Positions 19,857-30,195 are shown, counted from the first letter of the stretch. The stretch: 64,000 nt of DNA from Mariniblastus sp. (GCA_014237975.1 JABACA010000008.1:1-64000), one strand, 5' to 3'. The notes: generated by a model not told the origin, from the letters alone. Made by a program: numbers and translations.

Positions 19857-21740
19857 GTGGTTTTCTACCAGCCGCGCGTGAGGTCCTGGGAGTATCCATT
19901 TCCATTGTTTGTCGGCCCTGTATTTTCTCGTGAAGCGGTCGTCGCACCGCGGCGTCCCCGACATTACGTGATGCGAACCGTTTATGGATTGGCATTATTA
20001 CTATTGATTTGCACCGCTTGGATGATTTTGGCTGGCACCCAGGTCATTCGAAATGTGGGTGACATGGCCCGCTTTGGTGCGATTCTTTTTCAGATTTTGG
20101 CCCCACTCCAATTAGCCATTATCCTGTTTTTGTCAGCCATTCAATCAGCCAGCAGCATCGCTGTTGAAAAAGATCGGCAGACACTAATCCTGTTATTGAT
20201 GAGTCGTCTGACCAATAGCGAGCTAGTCTTGGGGAAATTGTTTTCCAGCCTGCTCAACAACGGTGTCATGTTGATGACAAGCATCCCGATCCTGATGCTG
20301 ATTGTCTTATTCGGCGGCACTTCGTTCGATCAGGTAGGCTGGACGGTAGCGGTCACGTTTGTCACTGCATTGGCAGCAGGATCGATTGGGGCAACCGTTG
20401 CATTATGGCGCGAGAAGACATTTCAAACACTCGCGCTGGTTGCATTGTCAATCGTCTTCTGGCTTGGCCTGGCAGCGGGCATCGGGCTGATACAACAACC
20501 TATCCTGGGAGTGAATGCCCAATGGTTATCATCGGCCCTGAGCCCCATTTCGGCCATCTTTGCAGCGAGCAACCCGTCGATCGCCTCCAATTGGTCAATC
20601 GAAGTTTTTCCTTACCTTGTTTTTGCCACGATGCTGACAATCTTACTGTGCGGTTTATCGGTATTGCGGGTTCGCAAGTGGAACCCCAGTCGTGATGTTC
20701 GGCCGGGACAACAAGAAGATTATTCAGGGGGCATTGACCTGTTCACGGGCGAGGTGAAATTGGACAGTGACGGGAATCCTCTCACCCCATCAGAAGCAAG
20801 CCACCACGTCGATGACCGTTCACGAACGGTCAACCAAGAAAGTCGCCGCGTCTGGGACAATCCCGTATTGTGGCGGGAAATGTGCACCTGGGCCTACGGG
20901 CGAAAAATACTGTTTATCAGAATGGCCTATTGGTTGATGGCCGCATTCGTATTTATTGCACTTTATTCGCTGATTACCAGTGGCGAAGCAACCCGGGCCA
21001 CCGCCGATTCATCGGTGTCGATCCCTGTCGTTGCCGGCCCCTTGGCCCCGTTCATGTTGGTCAGTCTCGTCATGGTTAATGCACTGGCTGTCACTTCGAT
21101 TACCAACGAAAGGGATGGACGAGCTCTGGATTTGTTACGGGTCACTGATATTTCACCCAAAGAATTCCTGTTTGGGAAACTGTTTGGTGTACTGTACGTC
21201 GCGATTGATATCGTACTGATTCCAGTGGTCATGTGCCTGTATTTATCTCTCAACGGTGCCATTACGTATGAGAACCTGTTGTACCTGCTATTCGCGATAT
21301 TGGTCCTCAATGTGTTTGTTTCAGTTCTTGGAATTCACTGCGGGATGTCTTACGGAGGCAGTCGCCAGGCAATCGGCGTCAGCCTGGGAACGGTTTTTTT
21401 CCTGTTTCTGGGAATTGTAACCTGCATGGTCATGATGGTTTCATTTACGGGCAACGTCGAAGCCCAGTTGACACCGTTTTTGGCGTGTATCGTAGGTGGA
21501 GCTGTCGGTTTGTACGTGGCGCTTGGCTGGAATACGCCATCGCCAGCGTTGGCATTGGCTTCGGCGATATTACCATTGGCAATGTTTTATTCGATTACCA
21601 GTTTGCTTCTGGAAAACTACTTATCCGTCATATTGGTCGTTGCGTTTACCTATGGATTTACCACGACTGCCATGATCATGCCAAGGTTGAGCGAGTTCCT
21701 TGTGTCAACGGGTCGTTCAAAAATTTCTGAGAATGAATAG
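19857..21740 (+). CDS. ABC-2 type transporter permease
   Basis: Multiple TM helices; GPVFSREAVVAPRRPRHY, SSIAVEKDRQTLILLLMSRLTNSELVLGKL and ITNERDGRALDLLRVTDISPKEFLFGKL, tandem permease halves. Start uncertain (GTG 19857 or 19878); 5' part of the computed ORF looks non-coding. Confidence 0.78.
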   Translation: MVFYQPRVRSWEYPFPLFVGPVFSREAVVAPRRPRHYVMRTVYGLALLLLICTAWMILAGTQVIRNVGDMARFGAILFQILAPLQLAIILFLSAIQSASSIAVEKDRQTLILLLMSRLTNSELVLGKLFSSLLNNGVMLMTSIPILMLIVLFGGTSFDQVGWTVAVTFVTALAAGSIGATVALWREKTFQTLALVALSIVFWLGLAAGIGLIQQPILGVNAQWLSSALSPISAIFAASNPSIASNWSIEVFPYLVFATMLTILLCGLSVLRVRKWNPSRDVRPGQQEDYSGGIDLFTGEVKLDSDGNPLTPSEASHHVDDRSRTVNQESRRVWDNPVLWREMCTWAYGRKILFIRMAYWLMAAFVFIALYSLITSGEATRATADSSVSIPVVAGPLAPFMLVSLVMVNALAVTSITNERDGRALDLLRVTDISPKEFLFGKLFGVLYVAIDIVLIPVVMCLYLSLNGAITYENLLYLLFAILVLNVFVSVLGIHCGMSYGGSRQAIGVSLGTVFFLFLGIVTCMVMMVSFTGNVEAQLTPFLACIVGGAVGLYVALGWNTPSPALALASAILPLAMFYSITSLLLENYLSVILVVAFTYGFTTTAMIMPRLSEFLVSTGRSKISENE

Positions 21741-23004
21741 CCTTCTGCAACTTTTGCCATGGTTCATTGGAATGTTAGTGCTGGTCTGCTGTTCGGGATT
21801 TTTCTCGGCCAGTGAAGCGGCCCTTTTCTATTTGCGGCCGAGTGACCGACGTTCGCTGAAGAATGGTTCCTCCAGTGAACAACTTGCCTGGGAACTGCTG
21901 GACGATCCGGATCGGCTGTTGTCGGCTGTCCTGTTCTGGAATCTGGTCATCAATATCGCCTACTTTACGATTAGCTCCATCATTACGCTGAGGATGGAGA
22001 GCGATCCATTACTTGGTCAGAGTATTGGCATCGGATTCGCTATATTTTCCCTGTTGGCAATCATCTTTTTCAGTGAAATGCTGCCCAAGAGCTTGGCCGT
22101 TATCAAGCCCCTTTCGATTACCCGGATCGTCAGCCTGCCATTATCGATTGCCGTGCGGGTATTGGATCCCGTCATGCCCGTATTGCAGAGTGTGAATCTC
22201 ATATCAAAAAGGATATTGTTGCCGTCCTTCAAGAAAGAGCCCTACATGGAAACGGGCGATCTGGAACGTGCCATCGAATTGACCGGGGACAATGATGCCA
22301 GCGTGATCAAACAGGAACAGGCTGTTCTGCAGAACATCGTGCAACTTTCCAAGATTCGAATTGATGAGTGGATGCGTCCCCGAACCCAGTTCGTCAATTA
22401 CAAACCACCTGTCAGTTTGAACGACCTGAGATCAGTACCGGCCAGTGGTTATCTCCTGGTGACGGAACCTGATTCGGAAGAAATTGCGAAGGCAATTCGA
22501 CTGGACAACCTGTTCGATCTGCCGGATGAAAACGTCGAACGTTTGGCGGAGCCGGTCCTTTATCTGCCCTGGTCGGCGACGGTTGCAGACGCACTGGAAA
22601 AAATGTCACATCGGGATCGCGAGGTAACGGTTGTCCTTAATGAATACGGTGAAACGATTGGTATTCTGACGATCGAAGACGTTTTGGAGACCGTTTTTAA
22701 CTATTCCCCCAGTCGAACCAAGCGACTCTTGGATCAAAACCCCCTGCACAAGATCGAGGATGGAAAATGGGTGGTTTCAGGAATGATGAGCCTGCGTCGG
22801 TTGAGCCGTGAACTGGATATTTCCATCCCTGAAACCCACAGTGTCACGGTTGCCGGTGTGATTCAAGAGAGCATGCAACGGCTGGCCGCCCAACAGGACG
22901 AATGCGATTGGGGACCGCTACATTTCCGGGTTATCGAGATCCCGCATCGTGGCCATATGATCGTCGAAATGACATTGAATGCGACCGACGAGGACCAGCA
23001 ATGA
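21733..23004 (+). CDS. CNNM (DUF21) / CBS domain membrane protein, CorC/HlyC family
   Basis: N-terminal DUF21 helices (FSASEAALFYLRPSDRR), CBS region (EVTVVLNEYGETIGILTIEDVLETVF), CorC_HlyC C-terminus. Confidence 0.88.
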   Translation: MNSLLQLLPWFIGMLVLVCCSGFFSASEAALFYLRPSDRRSLKNGSSSEQLAWELLDDPDRLLSAVLFWNLVINIAYFTISSIITLRMESDPLLGQSIGIGFAIFSLLAIIFFSEMLPKSLAVIKPLSITRIVSLPLSIAVRVLDPVMPVLQSVNLISKRILLPSFKKEPYMETGDLERAIELTGDNDASVIKQEQAVLQNIVQLSKIRIDEWMRPRTQFVNYKPPVSLNDLRSVPASGYLLVTEPDSEEIAKAIRLDNLFDLPDENVERLAEPVLYLPWSATVADALEKMSHRDREVTVVLNEYGETIGILTIEDVLETVFNYSPSRTKRLLDQNPLHKIEDGKWVVSGMMSLRRLSRELDISIPETHSVTVAGVIQESMQRLAAQQDECDWGPLHFRVIEIPHRGHMIVEMTLNATDEDQQ

Positions 23005-23990
23005 TCGGGGTGTCCATCGTCTTGTTACTGGCAGGGGTTTTCCTGAGCGCGTTTTTCAGCGGCAATGAGACAGGTTTTTATCGAGCCAGTCGGGTTAGAT
23101 TGGTGATGGACGGTTTGGATGGTGATTGGGTTTCAAGATATCTATTAAAGTTTGCCAACAACCCGACCCTATTTGTCGCGACGACTCTGGTTGGAAACAA
23201 TGTTGCAAACTACCTGACTTCGCTGGCAATCGTATTGTTGACTAGAGCCCTTTACCTGGACGATCCGGGCCTGGCCGAAATGTTGGCACCCATCCTGTTT
23301 GCCCCCTTCCTGTTTGTCTACGGAGAGTTATTGCCAAAACACCTGTTTTACAATGCTCCCAACCGGTTATTGCGACGAAGTGGAGTTTTGTTTCTCGGTT
23401 TTACACTGCTCTTTACACCCATCGCCGTCATCCTCTGGGGACTGGCACGCATGCTGGAACGTATTCTCGGCAAATCGCCCGACAAAGTCAGGCTGATGTT
23501 GGCCCGACAGGAGCTGCAGGAAGTGCTGGTCGAAGGTCAGCAGGCAGGTATCCTGCACCCAACACAGCGGCACCTGGGACAGAATTTTTTCCTGGTGGCA
23601 TCCAACCCCGTGCGCTCGGTCTGTACTCCATTAGCCAAAACCCTTCCGATTGCCATGGGTACAGAAAATTCGCTTGCGATCCGACATGCTCGCAAGCACG
23701 AATTGGCTGACATCCCGCTCTACCAAACCAACCGGAACAATATTGTGGGCTACGTCCGAACCATTGACCTGTTACTGAAAAATCAGCCGGATGGCACCAT
23801 CCGTAATGTCCAAACGATGAGCGAGATCAATGAAGAGGAGGTTTTTGGCGAAGCCCTGCTTAGGATGCAAACCAACCGGGAGACGATTGCGCGTGTCATA
23901 CGCGAGAACGGACAGACGGTTGGACTCTTATCGATTGACCAGTTAACCGACCCTTTATTGAAGGGCCCCTTGGGATCGTTTCGTCGCTAG
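23001..23990 (+). CDS. CNNM (DUF21) domain membrane protein, second copy
   Basis: ATGA overlap with upstream gene; FLSAFFSGNETGFYRASRVRL, ARQELQEVLVEGQQAGILHPTQR; CBS-like C-terminus. Confidence 0.85.
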   Translation: MIGVSIVLLLAGVFLSAFFSGNETGFYRASRVRLVMDGLDGDWVSRYLLKFANNPTLFVATTLVGNNVANYLTSLAIVLLTRALYLDDPGLAEMLAPILFAPFLFVYGELLPKHLFYNAPNRLLRRSGVLFLGFTLLFTPIAVILWGLARMLERILGKSPDKVRLMLARQELQEVLVEGQQAGILHPTQRHLGQNFFLVASNPVRSVCTPLAKTLPIAMGTENSLAIRHARKHELADIPLYQTNRNNIVGYVRTIDLLLKNQPDGTIRNVQTMSEINEEEVFGEALLRMQTNRETIARVIRENGQTVGLLSIDQLTDPLLKGPLGSFRR

Positions 23991-23995
23991 CAGGT

Positions 23996-24256
23996 CTACA
24001 TCGCTTTGCGATAACCGAGTGACCGGATCACTTCCAACATCTCCTCATAGTTGATGTAACGACGTCGGTGTGTGACCTTGTAACTATCCATCGCATGGCC
24101 TAATTCGGCGGCATCGTCGGTCAGTTCACTATGAGAATCACTGAATTGCCGCCGTTCCCGACCATTCTGATTTGCCAGATTACTGAGATTTCGTCGATCG
24201 ACAAAAACGGTTGGGCGGGAATGGACGGCAGCGCCATTTTCTTTACCGGTTTTCAT
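23996..24256 (-). CDS. Conserved hypothetical protein (86 aa)
   Basis: Short ORF convergent with 23990; charged C-terminus YINYEEMLEVIRSLGYRKAM. Confidence 0.5.
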   Translation of the reverse strand: MKTGKENGAAVHSRPTVFVDRRNLSNLANQNGRERRQFSDSHSELTDDAAELGHAMDSYKVTHRRRYINYEEMLEVIRSLGYRKAM

Positions 24257-24414
24257 TGCATCGCTTCCTGGACAAGGGGTTTACCTTTATATAGGTTACG
24301 CCGGTAACACGGGTCGAAGTAAACCGGGAATCCCTCGCAGAATGCGTTCTTTTTTTGAGATCAGAATGCGGATATTATCGGAAATGCGGGATGATTTCAC
24401 AGCCTTACCGGGGA

Positions 24415-25470
24415 TCATCGATGAATGAGATCCAGCGCAGCGACATGTTCGTCCTCGCTTTCCCGCAACTGATTCAATAGCGAAGTCAATTTGGCTTCGG
24501 CAGGATATCTCTCGAGTCCACGGGTCAATGTGGACCGAGCCAACGACGGTTGGCCCGCCAGGAACTGGGCTCGTGAGAGTTGTACAAATGTGTCGGATGT
24601 CGCATCGTTGCGATTGACTGCCACCTGTAGTTTCTCCATTGCCGATTCAAACTGTTGCAACTCAATCAGCACGACACCTTGAAAAAGAAGGGCGTCTTGG
24701 GGTTCCTGGCCGGTAGGATATTGACTCAACAACTGCTCGATACCGGACAAGGCGCGCTTGGATTGACCCATCTGCCGATGTAATTGGGCTATCTGGATCT
24801 GAACACCACTCCTGTTTGGGTCAATGCTCAATGCGCGTTGAAAATCAGCCACCGCTTCGGGCAACTCGCTTTGGGACCAGTGGGTTTGCCCACACAACTC
24901 CCAAGCTGCTGCCAACTGCCGGTTTCCCTCAAGGGCCAACTCGGCCTGGCGTTTAGCGGGAATCAGTTTACCACTTCTTAAATAAGCGCGGCCCAGTTTG
25001 ACTCTCAAATCGGCGTCTCCGTCAGACAGCTCGACGGCTCGCGTCAACTCGGCAATCGCTTCCGGATATTCACCGTTATCAATATAAATATCCGCCAATT
25101 GCTCTCGAATTCGACGATCATCAGGAGCATTGTTGATGGCACGCCGCAGGCAGTTTTTTGCTTCTTCGATACGACCGTTGGATAGCGCATCCCGACCACC
25201 CTGCTCCCAAAGCCGCGCATCCGCCAGTGTGCTGTTGGTTTGATTAAAGGGTCGGAACACATGGCAACCTGTTGAACTGATAACGACAACAACCAGAATC
25301 AAAAATGTTTGTTGGCTTACGTTTTCCAGTCGTTTGTTCAACAATCGGCTCAACTTTTTTTTCCCCGGAAGGTCCCTTGCTATCAGCGCAGCGGCCAACC
25401 ATAACACCCTTGGCCCGTTGCATCTATATCGGAATCTCGACCCATTCGTCATGATCCGAATTGCCAGCAA
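24415..25470 (-). CDS. Tetratricopeptide repeat lipoprotein
   Basis: Lipobox-like ISSTGC; repeated TPR motifs (AIAELTRAVELSDGDADLRVKLGRAYL, AVADFQRALSIDPNRSGVQIQIAQLH). Start uncertain. Confidence 0.85.
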   Translation of the reverse strand: MLAIRIMTNGSRFRYRCNGPRVLWLAAALIARDLPGKKKLSRLLNKRLENVSQQTFLILVVVVISSTGCHVFRPFNQTNSTLADARLWEQGGRDALSNGRIEEAKNCLRRAINNAPDDRRIREQLADIYIDNGEYPEAIAELTRAVELSDGDADLRVKLGRAYLRSGKLIPAKRQAELALEGNRQLAAAWELCGQTHWSQSELPEAVADFQRALSIDPNRSGVQIQIAQLHRQMGQSKRALSGIEQLLSQYPTGQEPQDALLFQGVVLIELQQFESAMEKLQVAVNRNDATSDTFVQLSRAQFLAGQPSLARSTLTRGLERYPAEAKLTSLLNQLRESEDEHVAALDLIHR

Positions 25471-25533
25471 TGTTCATCCAGTTGGAATGGTATATAAAGA
25501 AAGGCACTCCGTTACTTATTTGCTAGCAGGACT

Positions 25534-25971
25534 ATGACAACTACATTCAAACGAGAACACATTGAGTTTATCTATCCCGAAACCTGGCAACTCACCGAGA
25601 CGGTAGAAGAGGCCCCATTTTCTGGAGAAGTTTCACTGGAAACACCAGACGGTGGTTTTTGGACTCTACTGATCTTTCCTCCGGACGTTGACGCCAACGA
25701 GTTGTTAGAAAACGCGAAACAGGGATTGGTCGACCAGTATGAGGACATTGAATTCCAAGCTCCCACTGGCCCGCTGGATGAAATCTACGAATGCATCGGC
25801 GCCGATGCATTTTTTTATTGTCTGGATTTCCTGGTGACCGCCAATCTAAGTGTCATTTCCACACCGCGGCATGTGCTGGTTATTTGCTGTCAGGCTGAAA
25901 GTCGGGAATTTGACGAGAAGAGAGAAGTCTTTGCGGCAATCACTACGAGCTTATTAAAAAACATCGCCTGA
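25534..25971 (+). CDS. Conserved hypothetical protein (145 aa)
   Basis: Clean ORF with globular composition; no convincing family recognised. Confidence 0.65.
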   Translation: MTTTFKREHIEFIYPETWQLTETVEEAPFSGEVSLETPDGGFWTLLIFPPDVDANELLENAKQGLVDQYEDIEFQAPTGPLDEIYECIGADAFFYCLDFLVTANLSVISTPRHVLVICCQAESREFDEKREVFAAITTSLLKNIA

Positions 25972-26106
25972 AAGACTTCCTGCATCGGCAAATTAGAACC
26001 CGTAGCCTGTAATTTCTACAATCACCTGCCGGAAATACACATAACCCACACCTCGCGGTTGGCTGGTTTCCCGAAAAAACGTGGATCCTGACGATTTGAT
26101 TAGGTT

Positions 26107-26122
26107 TGGCACGGCAAGTGCA
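26107..26122 (+). promoter_or_regulatory. Candidate sigma-54 (-24/-12) promoter
   Basis: TGGCACGGCAAGTGCA versus consensus TGGCACGRNNNTTGCW: all fixed positions except T->G in TTGC; GG-N10-GC spacing exact. Confidence 0.55.
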
Positions 26123-26132
26123 ATACGATCAG

Positions 26133-26378
26133 CTACCCAAGACGACGTTCGAAACAACGAAAGTGAAACCATCAAGGGTCCGCCGAATCACTCACGGGAT
26201 TCGGCATCCACTGGATGGGGTCACATCATCCGGATTGGGAAACTGTTTCGGACAGGGACGTCGCTCGTGAATCTAAGGTACCGTCACATCATGCCGTGAC
26301 CCACGAAAGCCGAATCACCAACCCGGCAAACCAGTTTTTCACGACGAAACAACCCGCTTTCACCGGCGGGTTTTTTTT
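26133..26378 (+). ncRNA. Candidate small RNA, sigma-54 promoter to intrinsic terminator (~245 nt)
   Basis: Intergenic; predicted +1 ~12 nt after the -12 GC; hairpin GCCGAATC/GATTCGGC (26182-26189/26198-26205), repeated GCCGAATCAC and GTCACATCAT motifs, ends in strong terminator; no credible contained ORF. Confidence 0.4.
26351..26378 (+). terminator. Rho-independent terminator
   Basis: AACCCGC-tttcaccg-GCGGGTT stem followed by eight T (26371-26378). Confidence 0.85.
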
Positions 26379-26422
26379 GTGTCTCCCATCGGGATCGGTT
26401 CGCCGGCAAGACCAAACTTCGG

Positions 26423-27871
26423 TCAGGAAATACGGCCGACCAGGATATTGTCGTGCACGTCGGGCATCCATTGGTTATCCGTGACCATCACGACCGGATC
26501 CCCTATCTCGCCTAGCGCCACCGACTTGGCCCATTGATTGACAAACGACCGAAACTGTTCCGGTGTGTGAGGTTGACCGGTACAGATCGGGATAACCCCC
26601 CAATAGAGACAGATAAAACGGGCAACCTCTCGATGGTGGGTCAGGCAAACGGTCGGAATGAAATCTCGCTGTTTTGATTTGATTAAGGCGGTTTCACCGG
26701 TGGAACTGGAAATCACCACGATCCGGGCCTCGAGTTGTTGGGCAATTTGGGCCGCCCCGAACATGACCGCCTCGGAAACATCATTCGGATTCGGATCATC
26801 CGGACCTGAAATTTGCGAAGCCGTCCGTCGCAACAATTGCTCGGTTTCCAGCATGATCTCCTGCATCATCGTGACCGCCTCGGCCGGGTATTGGCCGATG
26901 GCCGTTTCTCCCGACAACATGCAGGCATCCGCACCATCGAGGATCGCGTTAGCCACATCACTGACCTCGGCGCGGGTCGGCTGTTTTGACGTATGCATGC
27001 TTTCGAGCATCTGCGTGGCAACAATCACGGGCCGGCGATGGCGCAGGCAGGTCTTGATGATTTTTTTCTGGGCAACCGGCGTCTTGTAGATTTCAATTTC
27101 GACACCCAAGTCGCCCCGCGCGACCATGACGCCATCACAGGCCAGGACAATCTTATCCAGATTATCCAGCGCCTCGCGTTTCTCGATTTTGCCAATCACG
27201 CCGGCCTGGCAACCGTGGTCCCGCAACAGTGTTTTTAACTCGTTAATCTCATCCGCATTCCTGACAAAACTGAGGCTGACAAAATCGACTGACTGGGTCG
27301 TCGCCCAAACGGCATTGTCTCGGTCTTTTTCTCCCAAGGCTGGAATACTGAGCTGCGTGGAAGGCAAGTTCACACCTTGCCGACTGCGAAACGTGCCGCC
27401 ATCCATCACCACACATTCCACCCGATCATCCGTTTTAGCCGTCACTTGCAAACGGACCAGGCCGTCGGCCAAGACGATTGCCTGACCCGGTTGAACTTCA
27501 TCGACCAAGCCTTCATACGAACAGGTCAATTCATCGGCGCCCGCTGATTCCACACCACGGACAAACGTCAATTGCTGGCCATTGGTGACCACCAGCGGGT
27601 CCTGGGCGAGCTGACCGAGGCGAATCTTGGGTCCCGCCAGATCGATCAGGATACCCACCGACGTCTGCAGGGCAGCTTCTGCCTGGCGGATCCTGGCAAT
27701 CGCCGTTTCATGGCTTTCCCGACTCCCATGGGCCATGTTAAGGCGAAAAATATCCACCCCCCGGTAAATCAGGTCTTTGAGTATCTCAAAGGACTCGCAG
27801 GCGGGGCCCACTGTGGCGATCGTTTTGGTCCGGGAAATATCGGATAACGTCTTGTCTTGCATGACATCCAT
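26423..27871 (-). CDS. pyk: Pyruvate kinase
   Basis: TKTIATVGPACESFEILKDLIYRGVDIFRLNMAHGSRE; VMVARGDLGVEI; ATQMLESM...PTRAEVSDVANAILDGADACMLSGETAIGQYPAEAV. Confidence 0.97.
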   Translation of the reverse strand: MDVMQDKTLSDISRTKTIATVGPACESFEILKDLIYRGVDIFRLNMAHGSRESHETAIARIRQAEAALQTSVGILIDLAGPKIRLGQLAQDPLVVTNGQQLTFVRGVESAGADELTCSYEGLVDEVQPGQAIVLADGLVRLQVTAKTDDRVECVVMDGGTFRSRQGVNLPSTQLSIPALGEKDRDNAVWATTQSVDFVSLSFVRNADEINELKTLLRDHGCQAGVIGKIEKREALDNLDKIVLACDGVMVARGDLGVEIEIYKTPVAQKKIIKTCLRHRRPVIVATQMLESMHTSKQPTRAEVSDVANAILDGADACMLSGETAIGQYPAEAVTMMQEIMLETEQLLRRTASQISGPDDPNPNDVSEAVMFGAAQIAQQLEARIVVISSSTGETALIKSKQRDFIPTVCLTHHREVARFICLYWGVIPICTGQPHTPEQFRSFVNQWAKSVALGEIGDPVVMVTDNQWMPDVHDNILVGRIS

Positions 27872-28097
27872 CAGATTCTACGATTAAGGTTCATTGGAAT
27901 TCTAAACCGTTGCTTTACGATGAACAGCAACCCGGCCCGCTTGTTGGGAAAAATTTTCTGTTCCATCAGCCTCCCAGGACCGATACAGGTACAGGATGTC
28001 GACCCGATTCACTGTTCGCGGATCTGTTCTATTACTTTTTCACGCTGAACTCGTATTAACGGCAGGCGATCACCGCAAGACAAATCCCATATAAACC

Positions 28098-28754
28098 ATG
28101 ATCTGCACAACCCTGATCGACGGCTACAACGTGATTTTCGGTTGTGGACTGTATGGCAAGCATGCCACCGCAGAATCGCTGGCCCAAGCTCGGCACCGCC
28201 TGCTGTTAGAGATCGGGCAACGTTACGGCAAACGGACTAACCAGGTTACCGTCGTTTTCGACGCACAACGAGCGGCCTTGACGGGACAAACCGAGCGGCA
28301 AACCGAACTCGGCGTGGACGTCTATTACTCCGTTGGTTATTCCAATGCAGACCTGTTGATCGATGAGCTGATTGGCGCCCATCCGGATCCACAACGCCTA
28401 ACGGTGGTCTCGTCGGATCATTGGGTTCAAAATGCGGCTCGCCGCCGCCGAGCCAAGTTTGTGGATGCCGAAGCCTGGTATTACGATGACCAACCCACGG
28501 CGGATCAGGCCGAGGACAACGAAGTCACAGGTAAACCGACCGGTCAGAGTGACGATCTGCTTGATGATGCGGAAAAAAAATCCTGGGAACTGTGGGCCCA
28601 GCAACTGGCGGATCAACCGGACGATGGCCAGGCAACGGCCAAGGAGGGCGACCAGCTAGACGCGCCACCCTTGGACAACCGCAGCCCTTTTCCACAGGAT
28701 TACCTGGACGAACTACAGCGTTATTTGGGCAAACGCCCGCCAGACGATGCCTGA
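28098..28754 (+). CDS. NYN domain (YacP-like) ribonuclease
   Basis: LIDGYNVIF...ARHRLLLEIGQRYG....TVVFDAQR...YSNADLLIDELIG...TVVSSDHWVQNAARRRRAKFVDAEAW. Confidence 0.88.
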   Translation: MICTTLIDGYNVIFGCGLYGKHATAESLAQARHRLLLEIGQRYGKRTNQVTVVFDAQRAALTGQTERQTELGVDVYYSVGYSNADLLIDELIGAHPDPQRLTVVSSDHWVQNAARRRRAKFVDAEAWYYDDQPTADQAEDNEVTGKPTGQSDDLLDDAEKKSWELWAQQLADQPDDGQATAKEGDQLDAPPLDNRSPFPQDYLDELQRYLGKRPPDDA

Positions 28755-28784
28755 ACAAGACCGGACACAGGCAAACCCAGGTTT

Positions 28785-30083
28785 CTAGATCTGTTGTGTG
28801 ATCGCCTTGTCAGAAATGTCTTTACGGCACCAGGCGCCATCCCACCGAATGCACTGAACTGCCCGATACGCCTGCAGTTTGGCCGTCGCCACGCTCTCGC
28901 CCAGCGCGGTGACGCCCAGCACCCGGCCCCCATTGGTCACGACATCATGATTGACCATTCTGGTTCCAGCGTGAAATACTTTAACATCCTCAACCTTGGC
29001 CGCTTCCTCCAGCCCCCGAATGGAATGCCCTTTGTCATACGGGTTGGGGTAACCCTCGGAAGCCATCACAACACAAATACTGGGTCGAGGATCCCATTGG
29101 AGGGGTTCAATTTCGGCCAGGCGGCCATCCAGTGTGGCTTCAATCACATCGATAAAATCGGTCTTCATTCGCATCAACATCGGCTGACACTCGGGATCGC
29201 CAAACCGAACATTGTATTCGAGCACCTTGGGGCCCTGGGGTGTCAGCATCAAACCGGCATACAGGATTCCCCGAAACGGGTTTCGCGACCGCTTCATCGC
29301 GTGAACGGTCGGCACGAGAACACTCTCCTCGACCCAACTCAACATTTCGTCGTTGATGGCAGGTGTTGGACAATAAGCGCCCATGCCACCCGTGTTGGGT
29401 CCGGTGTCGCCGTCACCGGCTCGTTTATGGTCCTGGGCAGGCGGCAGGGTCAAGATCGTTTGGCCATCGGTAATGGCCAGGATACTGGCCTCCTGCCCCG
29501 ACATACGATCCTCGATAATAAACCGATCACCGGCCGTTCCGAATTCGCGGCTACGGGCGATTTTCTCGATCGCTAACAGGGCTTCCTCCTGGGTCCCGCA
29601 GACGATCGCCCCTTTGCCTGCAGCCAAACCGTCGGCCTTGACGACCAACGGCACATCTTCGGGAGTCTCCCCATAACGCTCGTTGATAAACCGTTCGGCA
29701 TTGGTAGCATCTTCAAATGTATGAAAATCAGCTGTCGGCACATCGGCCGTACGCAACATTTTTTTGCAGAAAACTTTACTTCCTTCCAACTGCGCTGCGC
29801 GCCGACTTGGACCAAAGGCCCTCAATCCGGCTTCCGAAAAATCATCGACGATCCCGTCACAAAGCGGCGCTTCGGGGCCGACCACGGTTATGTCGACCTG
29901 GTTCTGCTTGGCAAACGAGATCAATTTGGCCGTGTCCGTTGCCGAAATGTCAACGTTTTCCGCATCCACCTCGGTTCCCGCGTTCCCAGGTGCGACAAAG
30001 ACCCGGTCAACCCTGCTACTTTGGCCAATTTTCCAGGCCAATGCATGCTCTCGACCACCACTGCCAATGATTAAAACGTTCAT
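28785..30083 (-). CDS. purD: Phosphoribosylamine--glycine ligase
   Basis: MNVLIIGSGGREHALAWKI; GPEAPLCDGIVDDF; QDHKRAGDGDTGPNTGGMGAYCPTP; EYNVRFGDPECQPML. Confidence 0.97.
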   Translation of the reverse strand: MNVLIIGSGGREHALAWKIGQSSRVDRVFVAPGNAGTEVDAENVDISATDTAKLISFAKQNQVDITVVGPEAPLCDGIVDDFSEAGLRAFGPSRRAAQLEGSKVFCKKMLRTADVPTADFHTFEDATNAERFINERYGETPEDVPLVVKADGLAAGKGAIVCGTQEEALLAIEKIARSREFGTAGDRFIIEDRMSGQEASILAITDGQTILTLPPAQDHKRAGDGDTGPNTGGMGAYCPTPAINDEMLSWVEESVLVPTVHAMKRSRNPFRGILYAGLMLTPQGPKVLEYNVRFGDPECQPMLMRMKTDFIDVIEATLDGRLAEIEPLQWDPRPSICVVMASEGYPNPYDKGHSIRGLEEAAKVEDVKVFHAGTRMVNHDVVTNGGRVLGVTALGESVATAKLQAYRAVQCIRWDGAWCRKDISDKAITQQI

Positions 30084-30195
30084 TTTTTAAACTGTCGTAT
30101 CTAGAGGATTCGTTAAACAAGCGGTAAACACTGGGCTGATTTTACAGGTTGTTGAAAAATCCTAAAGACGTTGGAAGAATTGAAGGTGTGAAAAA

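Noticed and set aside
26215-26484. Plus-strand 89-aa ORF across the candidate sRNA
   Set aside because: It reads straight through the intrinsic terminator hairpin and into the 3' end of pyk, so it is not a plausible CDS.
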